From NCBI GenBank assembly GCA_009809945.1, contig WTPW01000297.1, forward strand, positions 163,653-227,652: a DNA stretch of 64,000 nucleotides, read 5' to 3'. The first letter of the stretch is position 1. Each line of letters begins with the position of its first letter. Positions 36,225 to 46,920 of this stretch are shown here, one piece after another. The stretch comes from Gigaspora margarita (lineage: Eukaryota > Glomeromycota > Glomeromycetes > Diversisporales > Gigasporaceae). The notes beneath the pieces were generated by a model. It was not told the DNA's origin and did not search any database. It saw nothing but the letters and a program-made list of their open reading frames with translations. The position numbers and the translations under genes are program-made.

Positions 36225-37604
36225 TAGGGTGTCTGCCATAGCAAAAAAATTGGCATGCCATGGGCATGCCTTTGTGTTAGTGGCATGCCATTGGTATGCC
36301 ACATGTTACACATAATTTTTGTACTATATCAGTTGGTATGCTACTAGCATATCACATATTATATACAATTTTTGTACTATATCAGTTATGTCTATTTTTT
36401 TATATTAAAGTGCCTGGCATATCAAAAAAATTTGGCATATTACAAGATATACCTTTCATTAAAGTTCTACTATAGCATGCCTTTGATATGCTACAATATT
36501 TTTATTATTTTTAATATTGTACATATAGTATCTATATTATAAATATAATTTTTATCCCTTAAATCATAAATTTTAGCAAGCAAATTTGGCTGCTAAAATT
36601 TTAAATCTTTAGTATCTGATCTAATTTGGTCAAAATTTAATATATTTAAAAAAAATTTTATACAATAATATTTGAAAGAAAATTGCTAACTATAACCACG
36701 GTGATGATCACCTGTGATCGACAATACATAAACAATTTTTATTAAATAGAATTCAAATCCTTTTAATGTTAGGGTAAGGGTAAAGGTTAGAGGTTAGATA
36801 GAGGTTTATATATAGTAAAATTTAGCAAAGAATTTTTTTTTTGCATAAAAAAAAGTAGTTTCGTAGACAAAATTTTTAGTTAGAAGTGATTTTTTAAAAA
36901 ATTCTTTATTTTGGTTCTACAAAATTAATTTACATGTTACACCTGATCCTGAATTTTGATTGCAAATTATGTACAGGTGATCATCATCGCGGTTATGGTT
37001 AGCAATATTCATATTTGAAAATAAGGATTATAAAATGGTAATATTTATTTTTACTGTGTAAAAAAAAAGTAAAGTTGTCTATATACTAAAAATCTTATAA
37101 ATTTAAAAAAAAAATTTTAAAGTGTAAATTTTGTCTTTACTCTTTGATAAACTATTAATTTAATTTCTACCCCTGTAATCTTAATACAAAATATAGATTT
37201 AGTTTTGATAAACAACTTTAATTAGTAAATTTTTTTAAATTTTATAAATAAAATATTATCTTTAATTAGTAGTAAAAACCTTTATTGAAGTTGGAAACAT
37301 ATAAAAATTTGAAAATTTTTTTGAAAATTTTTATAATAAAATTTTAGAATTGGTTGAATTTAAAATTAAATATTTGTAATAATATTAAAATTAAATTACA
37401 AATTTTACAAAATAAAAACTAATTATAACTCAAATATTTATTTTAGCTTAGAAATAGGGGGTAAGCATAATAAATTTTTTTGTAATTGCAAAATTACAAA
37501 CGAAAAAATTTTAGCAGGCAAATTTGCCCACATTATTGTTTGAGGGATACTGTACCCAGTGCATGCCACCATGGCATGCCCTTGCCACTTTGCCAGACAC
37601 CCTA
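36225..37604. mobile_element. Element with TAGGGTGTCTG ends and GGCATGCC subterminal repeats (1,380 bp)
   Basis: TAGGGTGTCTG stands at 36225 and inwards from 37604. Both sides carry many GGCATGCCA words (36,255-36,480 and 37,555-37,585). A fragment with the same GGTATGCCA words lies at 34,770-34,950. No coding capacity. It holds the MITE at 36,678. Confidence 0.72.
36678..37010. mobile_element. MULE-type MITE (333 bp) with 10-bp duplication
   Basis: GAAAATTGCTAACTATAACC and inward right GAATATTGCTAACCATAACC, pairing on through GATGATCACCTGT. ATATTTGAAA is duplicated exactly (36668-36677, 37011-37020). A 9-10-bp duplication with ~37-bp ends fits Mutator-like elements. Confidence 0.88.
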
Positions 37605-37609
37605 AGTAC

Positions 37610-38082
37610 CAGGGACCCGGAAAATATCGATTTGTATCGATCATTAAGCAAAATTTTAAGTAAATCAATATTTTTACAAAATTTGCTGCATTGTAACATT
37701 AATGTTTTATCCAGAATTAAAAATAGTGTAGAGCATAATTCTGGCCGGGTAATATAAATTTATTTTTCGAAATTTTTGGCAAAATCAAAAAATCATATGA
37801 AAATAATATTATTGGACAAGTTCAACAATAAAAAAATTTTTAAATAAGAGCAGGAAAAATTTAAGTGAAAATTCTCTTTGAATGCTCAATATTTATATTT
37901 TAAATAGAATTGAATTGAAATTCTTGTTTAAATTAGCTTTATTGGTCAAAATAAATTGAAATTGCTTATAGAAGGCTCGAAATTTTTGCATAATCAATCG
38001 AAATTTATCGAAACTTTGCATAAATCAATCGAAATTTATCGAAATTTTTGCTTTAAATCGAAAGAATCTTTACACGCCTCTG
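37610..38082. mobile_element. Probable hAT-like remnant with ATCGAAATTTATCGAAA repeats
   Basis: CAGGGACCCGGAAAATATCG at the left and CAGAGGCGTGTAAAGATTC inwards from the right are only loosely alike, both leading into TCGATTT. No target duplication. Confidence 0.4.
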
Positions 38083-38571
38083 CCGTAGACTTTCCGTTAC
38101 AATAAATAGGTTAATCTCATGTGAATGACAGATCACATGAACTCATACAGTAGGGTCACACCAAAATTCCAGGTCGGAATACGTCTGAGTGCATCGAATC
38201 ATGCCGACTCGATCGGAATTGAACAATTTTGCCGCATCATAAAAAATTTTATTAATGAAATCATATCCATTCATTAATTAAAAGTGCTCAGCTGATAATT
38301 TTGCTATAGAACCTGCTAACAACTGAATTTTACAGGAGGGTCACCAAAATTCCAGGTCGGATGCGTCAGATATAGGTCGGCGTTTAGTCCTAATTGTTAG
38401 CAGGTTCTATAGCAAACTTATTAGCTGGGCATTTTTTAATTAATGAATAGATATGATTTATTAGTAAATTTTTTTATGATCTTGGGGCAAAATTGATCAA
38501 TTCCAATCCGGCCGACCATGATTCCGATGCACTCTGAAGTATTCCGACCCAGAATTTTGGGACTCCCCTGC

Positions 38572-41230
38572 AGGGACAGTGATTTTCTGTGTTTAACATA
38601 ATACTGCAGAATTCACAGAATTGTGGCTAAATCACATAATACTGTCATATCACCACAGAATCTCACATAATTTAAGAATTTTGAAAAATTTGCACATAAT
38701 TCGTGATTTTACCTGCAGTAGCACCATTGTATTACAAGAAAGCAAGAATATATTCTATTTATATCGATTTACATTGATATACGGATAGTATTAAATTGAT
38801 TCAAGGCCGCTAGCTTAAAAAGTAAATTAATGGAATTCATAGTTGTGTGTATAGAAAAAATTTTTAATGCCAAAATTAGTAAGACTATGTGTAAAAAAAT
38901 AAAGTCGCTTTAAATTCACGCGAAAAAGAATAGATTTAAATTTCTAAGCCTCAATTACAATGAATTCTTTAATTCTTTTCAAAATTTATAGATGAAATAG
39001 AAATTGATAGAAATTTTGTAAAAGAGATATAAATGTTATCAATAAAGTTTTTTTTACCTCTGGGTTATTAATAACTCTTTTACTATTAACAATGTCTAAG
39101 AAAAAGCGAATTACAATAGATGCCCGGCTTAAAGAACATCCAAACACTTTTCGTGTTGATGATAATGTTTTAGTATGTGAATATTGCAGTGAAGCTATTG
39201 AATGGAGATCGAAATCAACAGTCGATAATCATTGTCTTAGTAATAAACATAAGTCAAATAAAGCAGAATACGAAGCTCAAAAAGATATTAGAAGACAAGT
39301 ATCTATTCGTGATAGTCTAAATGCAACTGAAATAAAAAATGAAGTCATTGAAGATTTAATTCAAGCATTTGCGATCGCTGATATTCCACTTGAAAAAGTA
39401 GACCGTTTGCTTCCATTTTTTAAAAAATATCTTAAACAAGGAGGAGGAATACCCCAATCTTCAACATTAAGACGTATATATTTACCTCGTATTTTTGAAA
39501 AGTATCAAAATGATCTTAAATTAATTTTTGATAGTAAACCTGTTTCTATTGTTATGGATGAGACAACTGACAGTTGTGCTCGAAGTGTTGTTAATACCCT
39601 TTTTGTATATCGTAATTTTACAAAACTGGTTTCTGTTAATTTTCTTGATATTGTCAATAATACTACAATCGGTCAAACTTTAGTAACTATACTTTCTAGT
39701 TATAATATTTCCTTTAATATTCCATGTCTTTTCTTGTCAGATTCAGCAGCATACATGAAAAAATGTTATAAAGATGTGTTGGCACCATTAATGCCTCAAC
39801 TTATTCATGTACCTTGCTGTGCTCATATTCTTAATTTGATCGGGTAAAATATTTAAATTATTTAGTAATTTATTTTAGAAAAATTTTATTTCATCTGGGT
39901 TAGAGTCATCTGAAATATTACTCATACGATTAACTTTAATTATACAAATGACATTATTAGATTATCGGGTGACTTTAACCTAGAAATTTCATTTATTTTA
40001 TTTATTAATTTATATTTAATTTTTATTTAGGGATACATGGAGAACTTTTTCAGGCTTTTCTCGTCTAACAACCTTTTTAGCAAAAGTGAAAGATATATTT
40101 ATCAAATCACCAGCTCGACGAGGTCGATATTTAACTTACTTAAAAATGAATGGAGTTATAAATCCATGCAAAATTCCACTTCCAAATACAACACGATGGA
40201 ATTCCTGGTTCCGAATGGTTTTTTATTTAAAAACCTATATTGAATATTGGCCTGAATATTTTTTACAAGAATCAACAGCAGATCCGACACATGAAAATCT
40301 ATTGGAAATTAATTCTTGGTTACAAAATAAAGAAATATTCGGAACTATTAAGATCTTTATTAATTTTATTTCTATTTTCGCAAAAGAGTTTGTTCAGGAT
40401 CTTGATTTCTTTCAACAACAAAATCAAGCCATTTTTCCTTTTGTAGAAGGTCGATTAGAACAACTTACTGCATATATTGAAACCAACCGCCATGCTCAAC
40501 ATTTTGGGTCCAACTTAGAAGACTATATTATTAACCAAAGATTCAATCCTTTAGATTTTTATCCTATTTTTCGTGATGCCTTTCAAGTGGCATATAAAAA
40601 ATTTTCAAACCATATGCCTCACCATCCAGCTCGCAATATTTTTCAAGCCTGTCGTGTTTTTGATCCTGCTTATTTACATGCCAATGATATTTTAAGAAAA
40701 GATATTCGCCGTTATGCTGCAATCAAAGAATTTGAAAATCCATCTGATGATTTGATCCGTGAATGGTCAATCTATTGTAATCTACCAACGGATAACAGGC
40801 TTAAAGAAGCAGGATTAAACGAGTTTTGGTTGGATTTAAGTTCTCAACTTCCGATTTTGTCAAATATAGCATTAAACTATATTTGGTTACCCATTTCAAG
40901 CTGCAGTGTTGAACGTAGCTTTTCATTATATAATACAATCTTAGATGATAATAGGCAAAATTTATCTGAAGAATCGTTAAAATTTTTAACTATGATGTAT
41001 TTTAATGGAAATTAGGATACATTTTTTATTTTTTATTTTTTTATACCTTTTATAATATTCATTTAATAAAATTTTTATTTCGAATTTGATCACATATTAG
41101 CACATAATCTGCTATTTAGACCGCATAACTGCACATAATCTTGGAAAAACCATTTCACATTACATCACATAATTCATTTTTTCTTATCACATAATTTAGA
41201 TTTTGTCACCGCATAAAATCACTGTCCCTG
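38572..41230 (+). mobile_element. Intact autonomous hAT transposon (2,659 bp)
   Basis: The first 16 bases CAGGGACAGTGATTTT are repeated perfectly inwards from the right end. CTCCCCTG is duplicated without change (38564-38571, 41231-41238). Subterminal CACATAAT words occur several times inside each end (38,610-38,710 and 41,085-41,215), the likely transposase binding sites. The single gene is open once one intron is removed. Perfect duplication, perfect ends and an undamaged gene make this the youngest insertion in the window. Confidence 0.95.
39092..41015 (+). CDS. hAT transposase, one intron, apparently intact (578 aa)
   Basis: Exons 39092-39843 and 40031-41015; the 187-bp intron (39844-40030) begins GTAAAATA and ends TTTTTATTTAG. 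It splits a Gly codon in phase 2 and restores LNLIG-DTWRTFSGFSRLTTF. The product cuts and joins transposon ends in the nucleus. From the N-terminus there is a basic start, then a BED/CGGBP1-like zinc finger (Cys29, Cys32, His47, His53). The RNase H-like core follows with IVMDETTD (Asp156), LFLSDSAA (Asp217) and the CCAH motif (Cys243, His246 region). An alpha-helical insertion comes next, and last the C-terminal dimerisation region with IWLPISSCSVERSFSLYN, which supplies the catalytic Glu. Length and order fit the family. A frame starting inside exon 2 at 40,086 is only the second half. The 8-bp duplication and 16-bp ends around it fit. Activity is inferred, not shown. Confidence 0.92.
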
Positions 41231-41319
41231 CTCCCCTGTATGAGTTCTAACAACTAGGGCTGAAGCCGACCTAGATCCGACGCATCCGACCCGGACTTTT
41301 GGTGACCCTTCGATCACAT

Positions 41320-42960
41320 ACTTTTATTGGACAGATCAACCTTGAGTCACAAATTTCAAACTTAGAAGTTTGTGTCACGATGATTGTCCACCATGCTCAT
41401 GTAAATTTTTGTGCCGGAATTTTAGAAAGTTTCAATTTCACCTAGTTTCGGAGGGTTTCGCCAGCTTGGAGATTTTACCAATTTTGGAAGGTCTCGGAGA
41501 TTTCGGAGATTTCGGAGATTCGGAAGTTTCGTACGGCCGAAACTGAAACTTTCGGCCGAAAGTATTATCAACATGCAAGATCGATGTCGGCCCCATTTCG
41601 TCCAATTTTGCTAACGCAGATATAAATAGATCATTTCTGTGTTTGCTAGTAGCTGGTACGTAATAAAATTATCATTTGAAGAAAGGATTGATTAAAGATT
41701 GGGTGCACGAACTTTTAATTTAGAGTTTATATATAGATATTTTTTGCACAAAGTCGCATGCCTGAATTCAATTGCCAAGTTAAAGAAAATATTCTTGACC
41801 GGTTATGATTCTATTTATTAGAATATTATATCTTCGAAGAATTGTTTTTTTATTTTTTTATTTTAAAAATCTAAATCTCAATATTTTTATTAGAGCTAAT
41901 GTATAATTCTGAACATAAATAAGAATTGATACTTTAATTAAAATCTTAAAATTGGTCAACAGTGATCAGATGGCCCAAATTATTATATACTAGGAACGTG
42001 GTGGAACGAAATTTATAGTTAAATTCGAGTTTGGGTTCTGTACACAAAATATTAATGCTGATCTAATGTAGTAATCGGAGACATAATGATCTACAGCGTG
42101 TATAAAAATTACTGTTTAAGAGTGACAACTATCTAATACTGTAATACTGATATACAGATTCTTCAATAATACCGGCATAATTCGATAATGACATAATTTC
42201 TGATTGGTAAAAATGTTCAATTTTATGAGGAAATTTCTTTATCTGCGCATCTCTAAATTATATAAAAAGGAGGCTTATGGCTTTTTTTCTATTTTGAGAA
42301 AATCACGTTTAAAAATTTGGTGTAACAATAACAATGGTGATCTATTATTAGCATCTAACCTGTTAGATCGACATGTGCTAGCCAATCACACGAATCCTTT
42401 TCTATTACTCTGCAGTAGGGATCGACAACCAAATATCCGAATTCTCATTTTAATCGTATACAGCATTTAAAAAGTAGCCATCAAAATCTTATTATGCAAA
42501 TCAATGCTTTAAATGTCAAATTATATAGAAGAATGTCTGCTTTATATATGATAGCTTTTAATTGACGTAGCCGAATTACGTACTATTATCCAATTCTTCA
42601 AGATATTGATTTTTTTAAAAAAATTTTTTTCTTTTGTTGTGGAGCCCCATATAAGAACGAGTGGAAGACGGGTGCGTCAGGATATTTCGTATAATCTTTC
42701 GCTTCGTTCTAACTACTTATAATTTATTTAACTGGGAAGCGTATTAACAATCAATTAACCTTAGCTAACTACAATCATGTTAGCTTCTTCTGTACCAAAA
42801 AAAGCAATGACAATAGCATTTATGCATAAATATGCCCGTAACTAAAATCAATGCATGCATTATGAATTAGTTTAAACAATTGAATCTTCAAGCGCTTAAA
42901 GCTGCAAGTTGCACGGCATTGATAATTATTGAAAACGTTGTTTTGGCTAATTAGAAAGTC
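41320..42960. other. Non-coding stretch upstream of the NACHT gene
   Basis: A small cluster of TTTCGGAGA words and the palindrome TTTCGGCCGAAA lie at 41,440-41,565. The rest is AT-rich without a recognisable gene; an 88-codon frame at 42,204-42,470 has no family resemblance and is not called. Confidence 0.45.
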
Positions 42961-42972
42961 GAAAATTTATAT

Positions 42973-42982
42973 TTATATAAAA
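42973..42982 (+). promoter_or_regulatory. TATA-like box before the NACHT gene
   Basis: TTATATAAAA lies about 135 bases before the ATG at 43113. Position is plausible for a fungal promoter in an AT-rich genome, but chance matches are common here. Confidence 0.35.
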
Positions 42983-43112
42983 CCCACATGCTGGAATTGA
43001 ATCTCCAACGTAAAGTTACAAACTTTTATCGAAAACTTTATAATACGCTATTTTATTACACCAAATATAATTTTAGGCAAATTTCAGCGCCAAACTTACT
43101 TAAAATATTAAC

Positions 43113-44633
43113 ATGGAAGCATTTCAAAATAATTATTTACAAGAGGCTCGGAACTGGCGGAATAAAAACGATCATTTGAAAGCGCAATTAGCATATAAAA
43201 AAGCAATAAAAGAATTTAAGGCAGCCATGTATAATGCTGAAAATTCTAAAATTAAAGAAATCCGAGACATCTTAGCTAAAGTTTACACAGAATATGGAGA
43301 TGTTCTCAAGGATGCTAATCAGTTCACAGAAGCCGAAAAGCGTTATGATAAGGCAAAAAAGTGGGGGTCTAATCAATTACTCACTTCAAAAACAACGAAG
43401 AATGCACTAATTTTAAATTCGACAGTAGCAATGGCCGTTTCAGCAGTACCAGAAGACATGATTTCAAAATTCTTTAAGAAAAATTCAGTTGTGCCCTCAT
43501 TAAAAAATGATTTGCTTCTAACCGATATAGGAAATCCTCGTGACACCAAACAACTAGTTTATGCGTTACAACAAAGGAACATAACACCCGAACAACAAAA
43601 AAGGTTACGCAATTTAGCGCAGGACATTATTGAAGAATTTGCCAATCACCAAACAAAATCATCAGAGATAGTGCGTGAGGTAGTGGAATTAGCATGCCTA
43701 CCAGATGGAAATGAAGAAAAAGAAATTTATAGAACGCTATTGGATCAGATTATTGAAGCCATTCGTAAAGCAAATTTATTACACCTTCCTTTATTGAAAG
43801 GGTTGTCTCACGTGATTAGACACGCCAACCCAAGCCACTTAGAACATGATGACCTCGTACGCATATTAAAAATTTTAAACGAGCAGTTAAAAAATATTCA
43901 TCCGCAAGAGAAAAATGACCAACAGCTTGAAATGATTAAAATATTAGCACAACTACTAGATGCAATGGCAGATTGTGAGGTAAAAGGTCTTGACCGTGAA
44001 GAGCTGCATAAACCTCTATACGATGGTCTCAAACGATTTAGTAAAGATAGTAGTAACCCTGAACTCTCTTATCAAGCGAGTTATGCTTGTCAGGCACTGC
44101 TTTGTATACCTAATAATGAAAGTCCATGGAAAGCCCTCGTGCGTCGAGGCACCTCGAACTTAAATGGAGTAGTAAAAATAACTAGCGCGGTTAAAAATAT
44201 AGATCCAAAATTATTACCAGAAATCATTAATGCTTTTAATGAAGGATTTGAAGGAATAAAAGATGTGACGCTAAATTTGATAGAAGACCTCACGTCAAGT
44301 ACTAATCAACTGCAGGAAGGTTTTAATATTCTCCAGCAAGGTTTCGATATCAATTATGGGAGACGCAAGCAATGGTATTGGGCACTCCGATACACTGACT
44401 TATTAATTCAAAGTCATAAATGGATTAGTTTTGAACAGTTTGTGTTTAATGTTCCATGCTACCAAAATGAAAAATTTTTATGGGGTTTGTGCGAACAATT
44501 AAGGCAAATAGAAACAAGCCCTGATATAGATGCTGATGTTCATGAAGGCGCCCATGAATTTTTGAAATATATTCATCAAAATGAGACACATTATTCAAAA
44601 TTATTCTGGTGGAACACTACGCCAAAAGTATAA
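43113..44633 (+). CDS. NLR-like protein, N-terminal half: TPR-like start and Arm-like domain
   Basis: A 506-codon frame from an ATG in good context (AACATGG). Residues about 5-90 form TPR-like helices (KVYTEYGDVLKDANQFTEAE, then KRYDKAKKWG). Residues about 160-500 match the Arm-like domain known from Mortierella and Glomeromycotina STAND proteins. Landmarks are LLDAMADCEV, then LHKPLYDGL, YQASYACQALLCIPNNESPW, INAFNEGFEGIKDV, KQWYWALRYTDLLI and FLWGLCEQLRQIE. In that family the Arm-like domain is followed in the same protein by a NACHT NTPase. Here a TAA at 44631-44633 ends the frame, but the next frame (44682 on) is in the same phase. The codons between read TTSKFPTTLLDRVKIKLPKD, including the family's LLDRV. 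So this is most likely one gene with a single in-frame stop, or two now separate products. A 37-base GTATAA...TTAG segment over the stop is too short for an intron and would break the frame. Confidence 0.8.
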   Translation: MEAFQNNYLQEARNWRNKNDHLKAQLAYKKAIKEFKAAMYNAENSKIKEIRDILAKVYTEYGDVLKDANQFTEAEKRYDKAKKWGSNQLLTSKTTKNALILNSTVAMAVSAVPEDMISKFFKKNSVVPSLKNDLLLTDIGNPRDTKQLVYALQQRNITPEQQKRLRNLAQDIIEEFANHQTKSSEIVREVVELACLPDGNEEKEIYRTLLDQIIEAIRKANLLHLPLLKGLSHVIRHANPSHLEHDDLVRILKILNEQLKNIHPQEKNDQQLEMIKILAQLLDAMADCEVKGLDREELHKPLYDGLKRFSKDSSNPELSYQASYACQALLCIPNNESPWKALVRRGTSNLNGVVKITSAVKNIDPKLLPEIINAFNEGFEGIKDVTLNLIEDLTSSTNQLQEGFNILQQGFDINYGRRKQWYWALRYTDLLIQSHKWISFEQFVFNVPCYQNEKFLWGLCEQLRQIETSPDIDADVHEGAHEFLKYIHQNETHYSKLFWWNTTPKV

Positions 44634-44681
44634 ACTACATCCAAATTTCCCACTACTCTGTTAGATCGCGTCAAAATCAAG

Positions 44682-46739
44682 TTGCCGAAAGATTTGCAAA
44701 GTCGATTAGATAAATTAAAAACTCAATATTTAAATGATATAGACAAGACAGACGAATTTAAAGAAGCCTTGGAACTATATGTTAAGCCGCAGGCGAAATG
44801 GACTGATGCAGATACGAGTAGTTTTGATCTAGAGACAGAAGTTAATAAATTCTTGAACTCAACCTGGAAGGATATACTAACATTAGAGGATAAAAAATAT
44901 CTAGAAGTAGCAGCAGAAAACTTACTAGCATCGAAAAAAATGAAGGATCTAGAGGAAGTAATTAGCAATATTTTGGACTCGCAGGACAAATTAACCTCAC
45001 AAGATAAAACAGAATTAAATATAGCAGCCAATATATTTGTAACTTTAAGAAGTGAAGAAGCTTTAAAGTTAGTAATAAACAGGGGTTTATTCTCAAAAGT
45101 AGGCATTTTGGAAAATACACTAAAAGAAGCTGACGAAGATCTAGAAATGGTGATTAATGAGCTTTCAAAGTTTAAAAAAGCTCTAAATAAAGGAATAAAC
45201 TATGATGCACTGGTGACGGCAATAAACAATATCCAGATACCAACAGAGGATAAAAAGACTTTGGAGACAGAAATAAAACAACAATTAGAATCAAGAAATC
45301 AAAAAATTGGGTCAGAAATCAATGAACTCTTCGAATTAGATCCTAATATTCTAGAGATGATAGCCAATAAACTCCTAACATTTAGAAGTGCGGAAGTTTT
45401 GGAAACAACAGTCAACCGATTCTTGGCTTCAAAGAATAAAAAAGTACTATTACTATTGGGTATCGGAGGTACTGGCAAATCAACATTCAGTCGCTATTTG
45501 ACCCGTCGTTTGCGGGAAGAGTACGATAAAGAGCAGTCGCCTATTCCCTTATTTATAACCTTAGCATCACAAGAGAAACATATCAATAAAAATAAGGATT
45601 TTATTAAAATTTATTTAAAAAAAGAAGCCAACTTAACTAAAAACCAAATTGAGAATTTACGAGAAAGAAAGTTCGTCTTTATTTTAAACGGTTATGATGA
45701 GATTGTAGACGACGTACGCCAATGTTACAATAGCAATAAATTTTATAAATGGAAAAAGTCAAAAATTATAATAAACTGTCGACCAGAGTATTCGACGCCA
45801 CATTATGAACATTTGTTTTGGCCGAAAAATAAGGAGCAAGGCTTTCAAAAACTGTTCATCACGCCATTTACACAATCAGAGATCCAACAATATATTGAAA
45901 ACTATGTCATTAATGCGCAAAAGAAATATAAAAAACTTCAATGGAAAGCAAATCATTATTCACAACAATTAAATGAATTGCCGCAGCAAATAAAAGAATT
46001 AATGAGTAATCCTATTTTACTGAAAATTATTTTAAATGAGTTATTAAATTTGGTTAAACAAAATAAAATAAAGATTTTTGAGGGCAGCTGTGGAATTCTT
46101 TATGAGAATATTTCAAAAAAGTGGTTTGAACGAGCTCAAGATCGTTTGACAAAAATTCAGCTGACACCAAAAGAGCTAGATGCTTTTAAGGAGTTAAAGG
46201 ACAAATGTTTTATTGAACAATGTTTAGAATTTAGTCAAACATTAGCGGTGGCGATGTATAAAGACGATAATAAGATAGTCATTAATGAAAATGTTATATC
46301 GAATTGGGCAAGGTTTTTAAGCGATGATGATGCCAAGTATCGTCTTTTATTCTTCAATAGTCTATTAATCCGTAGTAAAAATCAATATAAATTTCTTCAT
46401 AAATCCTTACGAGATTATTTAATTGCTCGTGCATTATGGTCATCATGTAATTCGATGAACCCGGAAGAAAGTCTTTTCAATCAACTTTCAATTGAGCATG
46501 AACCCAATGTTCAACAGTTTTTGGTTGAGCATGTTCAGCAGATACAAGTGTTTAAAACCCAATTACAAAAATTTTTTGAATACTCAAAAGAGGGAATGAA
46601 TGTTCAAGTTGCTTTCACTAATGCAAATATCATTCTAAATAAGGCCCAGGTTAAAATGAGCGAATTTTATGTCTCGGAGATAAATTTGGATAAAGAAAAT
46701 TTAAATGAAACTAAAGCAAGCCAGCATGCAATAATTTAA
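44682..46739 (+). CDS. NLR-like protein, NACHT NTPase half
   Basis: A 685-codon frame in phase with 43,113-44,633. Residues about 1-255 are charged helices with internally repeating segments such as LRSEEALKLVINRGL and FRSAEVLETTVNRFLASK, longer than the usual linker. The NACHT domain follows: Walker A LLLGIGGTGKSTF (about 257-270), Walker B FVFILNGYDEI (about 328-338) and the IINCRPEY sensor segment (about 364). The helical part with MSNPILLKIILNELL and the winged-helix-like FLHKSLRDYLIARALW (about 572-588) come next. The tail EHEPNVQQFLVEHVQQ...FTNANIILNKA leads in relatives to pentapeptide and WD40 repeats. Here the frame ends soon after NLDKENLNETKAS. STAND NTPases act as switches that oligomerise after ligand sensing; in fungi they serve non-self recognition and cell death. 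All ATPase motifs are kept. If the upstream stop is real, this half lacks its Arm-like part; the ATG at 44682 is not a family start. Confidence 0.82.
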   Translation: MPKDLQSRLDKLKTQYLNDIDKTDEFKEALELYVKPQAKWTDADTSSFDLETEVNKFLNSTWKDILTLEDKKYLEVAAENLLASKKMKDLEEVISNILDSQDKLTSQDKTELNIAANIFVTLRSEEALKLVINRGLFSKVGILENTLKEADEDLEMVINELSKFKKALNKGINYDALVTAINNIQIPTEDKKTLETEIKQQLESRNQKIGSEINELFELDPNILEMIANKLLTFRSAEVLETTVNRFLASKNKKVLLLLGIGGTGKSTFSRYLTRRLREEYDKEQSPIPLFITLASQEKHINKNKDFIKIYLKKEANLTKNQIENLRERKFVFILNGYDEIVDDVRQCYNSNKFYKWKKSKIIINCRPEYSTPHYEHLFWPKNKEQGFQKLFITPFTQSEIQQYIENYVINAQKKYKKLQWKANHYSQQLNELPQQIKELMSNPILLKIILNELLNLVKQNKIKIFEGSCGILYENISKKWFERAQDRLTKIQLTPKELDAFKELKDKCFIEQCLEFSQTLAVAMYKDDNKIVINENVISNWARFLSDDDAKYRLLFFNSLLIRSKNQYKFLHKSLRDYLIARALWSSCNSMNPEESLFNQLSIEHEPNVQQFLVEHVQQIQVFKTQLQKFFEYSKEGMNVQVAFTNANIILNKAQVKMSEFYVSEINLDKENLNETKASQHAII

Positions 46740-46920
46740 GTGATGCAAGTTTGCGTGATGTAGATCGGAGTATGCGGAGTGAATTTACATGGAGCAAATT
46801 AACATAAAACAAATTTAAGCAAGACAAGCTTTAAAAATCCGTTACTTTATTTTGAACTAAGATTTTGGTATCCAGATATTGAACATGATTTAGGCTCAAT
46901 TTTTGATACATAAGGATCAG
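46722..46920 (+). pseudogene. Eroded pentapeptide-repeat tail of the NACHT gene
   Basis: One base out of phase with the preceding frame, the sequence reads NNLSDASLRDVDRSMRSEFT from about 46,727. In a third phase TNLSKTSFKN follows before decaying. These are A(N/D)LXX-type pentapeptides expected after NACHT in this family. No WD40 repeats follow; 46,921-47,300 holds nothing I recognise. Confidence 0.65.

Larger units (their letters stand above)
38139..41312. repeat. Palindromic mosaic split by the intact hAT element
   Basis: Without the hAT insertion, 38,139-38,571 plus 41,239-41,247 form one foldback: GAACTCATACAG at both ends, then GGGTCAC..CAAAATTCCAGGTCGG. Its loop (38,331-38,395) is a ~65-bp unit, AGGGTCACCAAAATTCCAGG through GGTCGGCG to TTGTTAG. 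A second, inverted copy of that loop unit lies at 41,248-41,312. Inner stems GCTATAGAACCTGCTAACAA (38,304) and its mirror (38,394) bracket the loop. Confidence 0.8.

Noticed and set aside
37524-37757. 77-codon frames on both strands
   Set aside because: They cover transposon ends with GGCATGCC repeats.
42204-42470. 88-codon frame upstream of the NACHT gene
   Set aside because: No family resemblance, no splice links and no suitable context.
44627-44663. GTATAA...TTAG as an intron removing the stop in the NACHT gene
   Set aside because: Only 37 bases, shorter than any other intron seen here (84 or more), and not a multiple of three, so the frame would be lost.
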